This document shows positions 14,180 to 17,121 of a stretch of 17,121 nt of DNA, piece after piece. The position numbers and the translations under genes are program-made. The notes under the pieces are model-generated. The model was not told where the DNA came from, ran no database searches, and was given only the letters and a program-made list of their open reading frames with translations. The DNA comes from an uncultured Collinsella sp. (GTDB taxonomy: Bacteria > Actinomycetota > Coriobacteriia > Coriobacteriales > Coriobacteriaceae). The stretch covers positions 1 through 17,121 of the forward strand of contig CABUZF010000006.1 in NCBI GenBank assembly GCA_902495985.1, written 5' to 3'. Each line of letters starts with the position of its first letter. Position 1 is the first letter of the stretch.

Positions 14180-14240
14180 GAAAAACCTCGTCTGCCTGCA
14201 CAACTCCACAACTCCCCCGCACAAATGGATCCCAAAAAGC

Positions 14241-14307
14241 AGTTGCGGTGAAATAGGGACTGTTTGGCGGCCTAACAGGCTTAAACAGTCCGTATTTCAC
14301 CGCAACT
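14241..14307. repeat. Palindromic repeat, copy 1 (after xdhC)
   Basis: Arms of 25 bp (14241-14265 and 14283-14307) read AGTTGCGGTGAAAT then ACGGACTGTTT, with one mismatch at 14256, around a 17-nt centre containing GCCTAACAGGC. Outside these, GGATCCC (14227-14233) and GGGATCC (14316-14322) extend the symmetry to 96 bp. The inner arms end 17 bp from the xdhC stop. Copy 2 at 17025-17093 has nearly the same arms. It could stop transcription by its stem, but lacks a T-run. Confidence 0.92.
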
Positions 14308-14324
14308 TATTGGTGGGGATCCGA

Positions 14325-15368
14325 TTAGCGCTTGCGGGGGACGAGTTTGGTGCGTCGCAGGTGGATCATCTCGGCGGCGATGGAGATGGCGATCTCCTCG
14401 GGGTCCTCGGCCTCGATGGCAACGCCGATCGGAAGGTGCAGCTCGTCGATCTGGTCCTGCGTAAAGCCTTCCTGCTCCAGGCGGGCACGCACAAAGGCCG
14501 TCTTGCGGCGCGAACCCAGACAGCCCAGGTAGGCAGGCTTGGCGCGCATGGCCTGAATCACCACGTCGATATCGGACTTGTGACCCGCCGTGGCGACGAC
14601 CACCAGGTCGCGCGGGCCGATGGGGCACTGCTTGCTCAGGCTCTTGTAGTCGACCAGACGACGGTCGTAGACACCGGGCACCCAATCGGGGGTCAGCGTG
14701 CCGGGGCGGTCGTCGCACGCCACGACGGCAAAGCCCGCCGCCGTAAGCACCCGCGCCGTCGCGGCGCCCACGTGGCCGCAGCCAAAGATGTAGGTCAGGC
14801 CCTCGGGGCAGAGCGTCTCGATGTGCGCCGCGGGAATCTCAGAGGCCGCGTTGGTGTAGGTGACCTTACTCCCCTCCTCCACCAGCGAAAGCCCGGGGCA
14901 GCCCGCAATGGTGCGGCGCGATTCCTCGCCATGGTACTCGGCCACATCGCCCTCGAGCGCGCTCGCGATAAACGGTTCAAAGTCGATGACGAAGTCGCCG
15001 ATGCGCCGATAGGCCAAAACGTCGGCAACCGACTGGAACAACGGCACCTGCGATACATCCAGGTGCAGATAGCACAGGCAGATGGCTCCGCCGCAGATCA
15101 TACCAGTATCGGAGTTCTCGCCGCCCATGGTGTAGCGGACCAGACGCGATTGCCCTGCGGCCAGCAGCTCGCGCGCCTCGTCCAGCGCAAAGAGTTCAAT
15201 CTTGCCGCCGCCGATGGTGCCCGCTTGGCTGCCATCGGCAAAGACGACCATCCAGGCGCCCACGCCGCGCGGCGATGACCCTGCCGTGCCGGCCACGACT
15301 ACGAGCTCGCACGTCTTACCAGCCTTCAGAGCGCCAAGCGCAGCATTCACCACATCGAGCTTTTCCAT
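14325..15368 (-). CDS. xdhC: XdhC/CoxI family molybdenum-hydroxylase maturation protein
   Basis: XdhC-type proteins bind molybdenum cofactor and help insert or sulphurate it in xanthine dehydrogenase-like hydroxylases. The 347-residue product has the N-terminal XdhC/CoxI domain (AGSSPRGVGAWMVVFADGSQ at about 29-48, then GTIGGGKIE and DTGMICGGA at 87-95). It also has the C-terminal Rossmann domain (YIFGCGHVGAATARVLTAAG, with GCGHVG at 196-201, and CLGSRRK later). ATG 15368 is preceded by AGGAA, which overlaps the yqeB stop; the two genes are 9 bp apart and surely co-transcribed. In E. coli, XdhC-like and EF2563-like parts are, as I recall, joined in one protein, YqeB; here they are separate genes. 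The hydroxylase itself is not in the window. Confidence 0.9.
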   Translation of the reverse strand: MEKLDVVNAALGALKAGKTCELVVVAGTAGSSPRGVGAWMVVFADGSQAGTIGGGKIELFALDEARELLAAGQSRLVRYTMGGENSDTGMICGGAICLCYLHLDVSQVPLFQSVADVLAYRRIGDFVIDFEPFIASALEGDVAEYHGEESRRTIAGCPGLSLVEEGSKVTYTNAASEIPAAHIETLCPEGLTYIFGCGHVGAATARVLTAAGFAVVACDDRPGTLTPDWVPGVYDRRLVDYKSLSKQCPIGPRDLVVVATAGHKSDIDVVIQAMRAKPAYLGCLGSRRKTAFVRARLEQEGFTQDQIDELHLPIGVAIEAEDPEEIAISIAAEMIHLRRTKLVPRKR

Positions 15369-15377
15369 TGCAATTTC

Positions 15378-16172
15378 CTATCCCTGGAATACACCGGTGA
15401 GCATAGCGAGCGCCTCGAGCACGCCGCCGCCGACCGACGTCGCCTTGTCCGAAATATAGTTGATATAGCTGGCATCGCCGCGCGGGTCGACGTCGGCGCA
15501 CTTAAAGCCCTCGGTCACCTGAACGCCGTCGGCCAAAAGGCCGCGCAAGCAGCCGTCAATCTGCGCGACCATGGGAGTATCACCCGCATACCCGATCACA
15601 TCGCCGGCACTCACGATGTCGCCGATGGTGCGGTCAGATCGAAACACGCCGGCGGCGGGACTGTGGATAACGCGCTCCTTGCCATAGCCGGCGATGACAC
15701 CCGGCACGCCCGTGTTGGGCTGGGGCGAACCTTGGGTAATGACGCGGCCGAGGAAATGCCCGCGCATGGTCTCGACCACGGCGTCGCAATCGACTGGCGC
15801 GGTAAAGCCCGGCCCCACGACGATGACGGCAGGAGCCATGTCGCGCGTGGTGCCCAGATTGCGCTTGGCCAGAATCGCGTCGACCACGGCCGCGGGCTTA
15901 AGCTCGCCGACCATCTGTGCCTGGGGGTCCACCACCACGGCGACATCCCCCGCCTCGGTAATTGCAAGCGCCTCGGCCGACGTCTGCGCCAAGCGGGCGC
16001 GAATGCCCTCGACCTCGACCTCGCCCAAGCGAATTGCCTCGCAAAAACTGATTGTGCGACGGATGCACGTAGGAACCGCGATATCTGCCATAACGACCGA
16101 CACGCCGGCGCGCACCAAACGGGCAGCGACACCCGTGGCGATATCGCCGGCGCCGCGAACATAAACGAGCAT
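15378..16172 (-). CDS. yqeB: EF2563/YqeB-family selenium-dependent molybdenum hydroxylase system protein
   Basis: This family co-occurs with selD and yqeC in organisms that use a labile selenium cofactor in molybdenum hydroxylases; its biochemical role is unproven. The 264-residue product opens with a Rossmann-like glycine loop, VRGAGDIATGVAARL (residues 5-19). It continues DIAVPTCIRRTISFCEAI and VVVDPQAQ, then PAVIVVGPGFTAPVDCDAVV and GSPQPNTGVPGVIAGYGKER, all characteristic of the family. It starts at ATG 16172 with GGGAGG 10 nt upstream, directly ahead of xdhC, and is divergent from yqeC. selD, selenocysteine genes and the hydroxylase are not in view. Confidence 0.88.
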   Translation of the reverse strand: MLVYVRGAGDIATGVAARLVRAGVSVVMADIAVPTCIRRTISFCEAIRLGEVEVEGIRARLAQTSAEALAITEAGDVAVVVDPQAQMVGELKPAAVVDAILAKRNLGTTRDMAPAVIVVGPGFTAPVDCDAVVETMRGHFLGRVITQGSPQPNTGVPGVIAGYGKERVIHSPAAGVFRSDRTIGDIVSAGDVIGYAGDTPMVAQIDGCLRGLLADGVQVTEGFKCADVDPRGDASYINYISDKATSVGGGVLEALAMLTGVFQG

Positions 16173-16274
16173 TCCCGGGGCACCTCCCTGTGCTACGGTT
16201 TGAGCAGAGCAAAAGCGGTTCGACCGCTACTCTGATGATTATTTATTATCACAGTATTATACGGCGGTGAACAG
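16173..16274. promoter_or_regulatory. Divergent promoter region between yqeB and yqeC
   Basis: This 102-bp AT-rich spacer separates two divergent genes of one pathway. On the minus strand a perfect TATAAT (16262-16257) and a GATAAT-like box nearby could serve yqeB-xdhC, though no good -35 box is seen. On the plus strand TATTAT (16244-16249), with TTCGAC 19 nt upstream, could serve yqeC. The overlap suggests shared control. The short palindrome CGGTTCGACCG (16216-16226) lies within it and could be an operator. Confidence 0.45.
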
Positions 16275-17009
16275 ATGGAAACGGTTAGCGGCAATCTTGC
16301 CTCGGCGCTCAGGATCGAGCCGGGCATTACCGCGATTATCGGCAGCGGCGGCAAGTCGACCTTGCTAAAGACGCTCGGCCTTGAGCTTATGCGCGCTGGC
16401 GGCCGCGCGCTCCTCTGCACCACCACGCATATGTTCCCCGTCGCCGGCGCGCCGTGGGACGGGTCGAGCCGTCGCCTGGACGCCGCGCCTTGGAAGCCGG
16501 GCGCCTCGCATGTCCCCGGTTGCACCTGCGAGGCATGCGCGGGCATGAGCCGCGGAAGTGTCTGCCAGGCGGGTGTTTTGGACCCGGAGACGGGCAAGCT
16601 CTCCTCCCCTGCCGAGCCGCTCGACCAGCTGGCGCAGCGCTTTGACTATGTGCTGGCCGAGGCAGACGGCAGCAAGCGGCTCCCGCTCAAGGCCCACGCC
16701 CCGTGGGAGCCGGTCGTTCCCGCCGGCACGGCCAACGTCATCTGGCTCGTCGGCGCCTCGGGGCTCGGCAAGCCCATCAACGAAGCCGTCCACCGCCCCG
16801 AGCTCTTTTGCGAGCGTTGCGGCTGCGAGCTCACCGACATCGCCACGCCCGAGCGCGTCGCCCGGGTGCTCAATTCCGAGATGCAGGCGCTGGGACTCAG
16901 CACCGCACGCGTCATGCTCAACCAAGTCGACACGCTTGCCGACTCAACGATGGCAGATCGCTTCGAGGCAGCCCTCAACCGCCCCCTCATCGCCACCAGC
17001 CTCAAGTAG
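16275..17009 (+). CDS. yqeC: Selenium cofactor biosynthesis protein YqeC
   Basis: YqeC is a predicted nucleotide-binding protein needed in the selenium-dependent molybdenum hydroxylase system; its reaction is not established. The 244-residue product has a P-loop-like GSGGKST (residues 23-29), TTTHM (49-53), the family motif EADGSKRLPLKAHAPWEPVV, GASGLGKPINEAVHRPE and LNQVDT, a possible guanine-like specificity motif. An unusual feature is its cysteines: Cys83, Cys85, Cys88 and Cys97 form one cluster, and Cys179, Cys182 and Cys184 another, suggesting metal or selenium binding. ATG 16275 has only a weak GGTGA upstream. The palindromic repeat copy 2 begins 15 bp after the stop. It is divergent from yqeB-xdhC, completing the module. 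Confidence 0.87.
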   Translation: METVSGNLASALRIEPGITAIIGSGGKSTLLKTLGLELMRAGGRALLCTTTHMFPVAGAPWDGSSRRLDAAPWKPGASHVPGCTCEACAGMSRGSVCQAGVLDPETGKLSSPAEPLDQLAQRFDYVLAEADGSKRLPLKAHAPWEPVVPAGTANVIWLVGASGLGKPINEAVHRPELFCERCGCELTDIATPERVARVLNSEMQALGLSTARVMLNQVDTLADSTMADRFEAALNRPLIATSLK

Positions 17010-17024
17010 CCGGCCCCATCTCGT

Positions 17025-17093
17025 CAGTTGCGGTGAAATACGGACTGTTTGGCCGCCTAACGGCCGCAAACAGTCCGTATTTCACCGCAACTG
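17025..17093. repeat. Palindromic repeat, copy 2 (after yqeC)
   Basis: Perfect 26-bp arms (17025-17050 and 17068-17093) surround a 17-nt centre with GGCCG/CGGCC self-pairing and the shared CCTAAC. CCCC (17014-17017) and GGGG (17098-17101) flank the arms, echoing the CCC/GGG flanks of copy 1. The arms match copy 1 except for the single mismatch there, while the centres differ, which suggests dispersed members of one family. Bases after 17101 show nothing identifiable. Confidence 0.93.
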
Positions 17094-17121
17094 CGGAGGG
17101 GACACGGCATCTTTGCTGCTA

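Larger units (their letters stand above)
14014..14324. other. Non-coding junction between the ribosomal block and the molybdenum-hydroxylase accessory module
   Basis: No credible gene is seen in these 311 bp, and no remnant of rplX could be recognised in any minus-strand frame next to rplE. The region holds, from left to right, a putative rplE leader of about 130 nt with a small palindrome (CGTGGCCACG), a candidate promoter (14151-14179) and a long palindromic repeat (14241-14307) reaching almost to the xdhC stop. Confidence 0.75.

Noticed and set aside
14241..14307. Palindrome considered as a CRISPR repeat or as insertion-sequence ends
   Set aside because: Only two copies 2.8 kb apart, each self-palindromic, with normal genes between and no transposase or cas gene.
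14013..15278. Plus-strand open frame (421 codons) across the junction and opposite xdhC
   Set aside because: It runs through the palindromic repeat and is antisense to the well-supported xdhC; no domain seen.

Overview
The window looks like a chromosomal segment from a high-GC Gram-positive anaerobe. My best guess is class Coriobacteriia, Collinsella-like. This rests on gene content and order, base composition and protein resemblance recalled from memory, not on a database search. Supporting signs are the spc/alpha ribosomal block ending rplQ-truA, a zinc-type S14 (rpsZ), a cysteine-free S4, a class A penicillin-binding protein with a Thr/Gly/Pro tail, and accessory genes of the selenium-dependent molybdenum hydroxylase system, which are typical of gut anaerobes.

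Layout. (1) 1-1283, plus strand: the 3' part of a class A penicillin-binding protein gene, with a strong terminator. (2) 1472-4068, minus strand: argR, a family 2-like glycosyltransferase and truA. argR ends at its own terminator, which faces the PBP terminator. (3) 4161-14013, minus strand: a long translation and secretion operon. In transcription order it reads rplE, rpsZ, rpsH, rplF, rplR, rpsE, rpmD, rplO, secY, adk, map, (129-bp palindromic element and a candidate promoter), infA, rpmJ, rpsM, rpsK, rpsD, rpoA, rplQ, then a textbook terminator. (4) 14014-14324: a non-coding gap with a candidate promoter for rplE and a long palindromic repeat. (5) 14325-17009: a divergent accessory module, yqeB-xdhC on the minus strand and yqeC on the plus strand. 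It is closed at 17025-17093 by a second copy of the same palindrome.

How the genes work together. Block 3 makes ribosomal proteins, the RNA polymerase alpha subunit, initiation factor IF-1, the SecY translocon core, adenylate kinase and methionine aminopeptidase. Several genes are translationally coupled: map/adk overlap by 4 nt and secY/rplO by 7 nt. Block 5 probably matures a labile selenium and molybdenum cofactor for a hydroxylase encoded elsewhere.

The most unusual points are architectural. The ribosomal cluster stops at rplE: rplX, rplN and rpsQ are not in their usual place upstream. In their place sits the molybdenum-hydroxylase accessory module, bounded on both sides by near-identical palindromes placed 15-17 bp after its two outward-facing stop codons. 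A different, much larger palindrome is embedded at the map stop codon and separates map from infA. Conserved hairpin-like inverted repeats sit in several gaps of the ribosomal operon. I saw no CRISPR array, tRNA, rRNA, transposase or complete insertion sequence.
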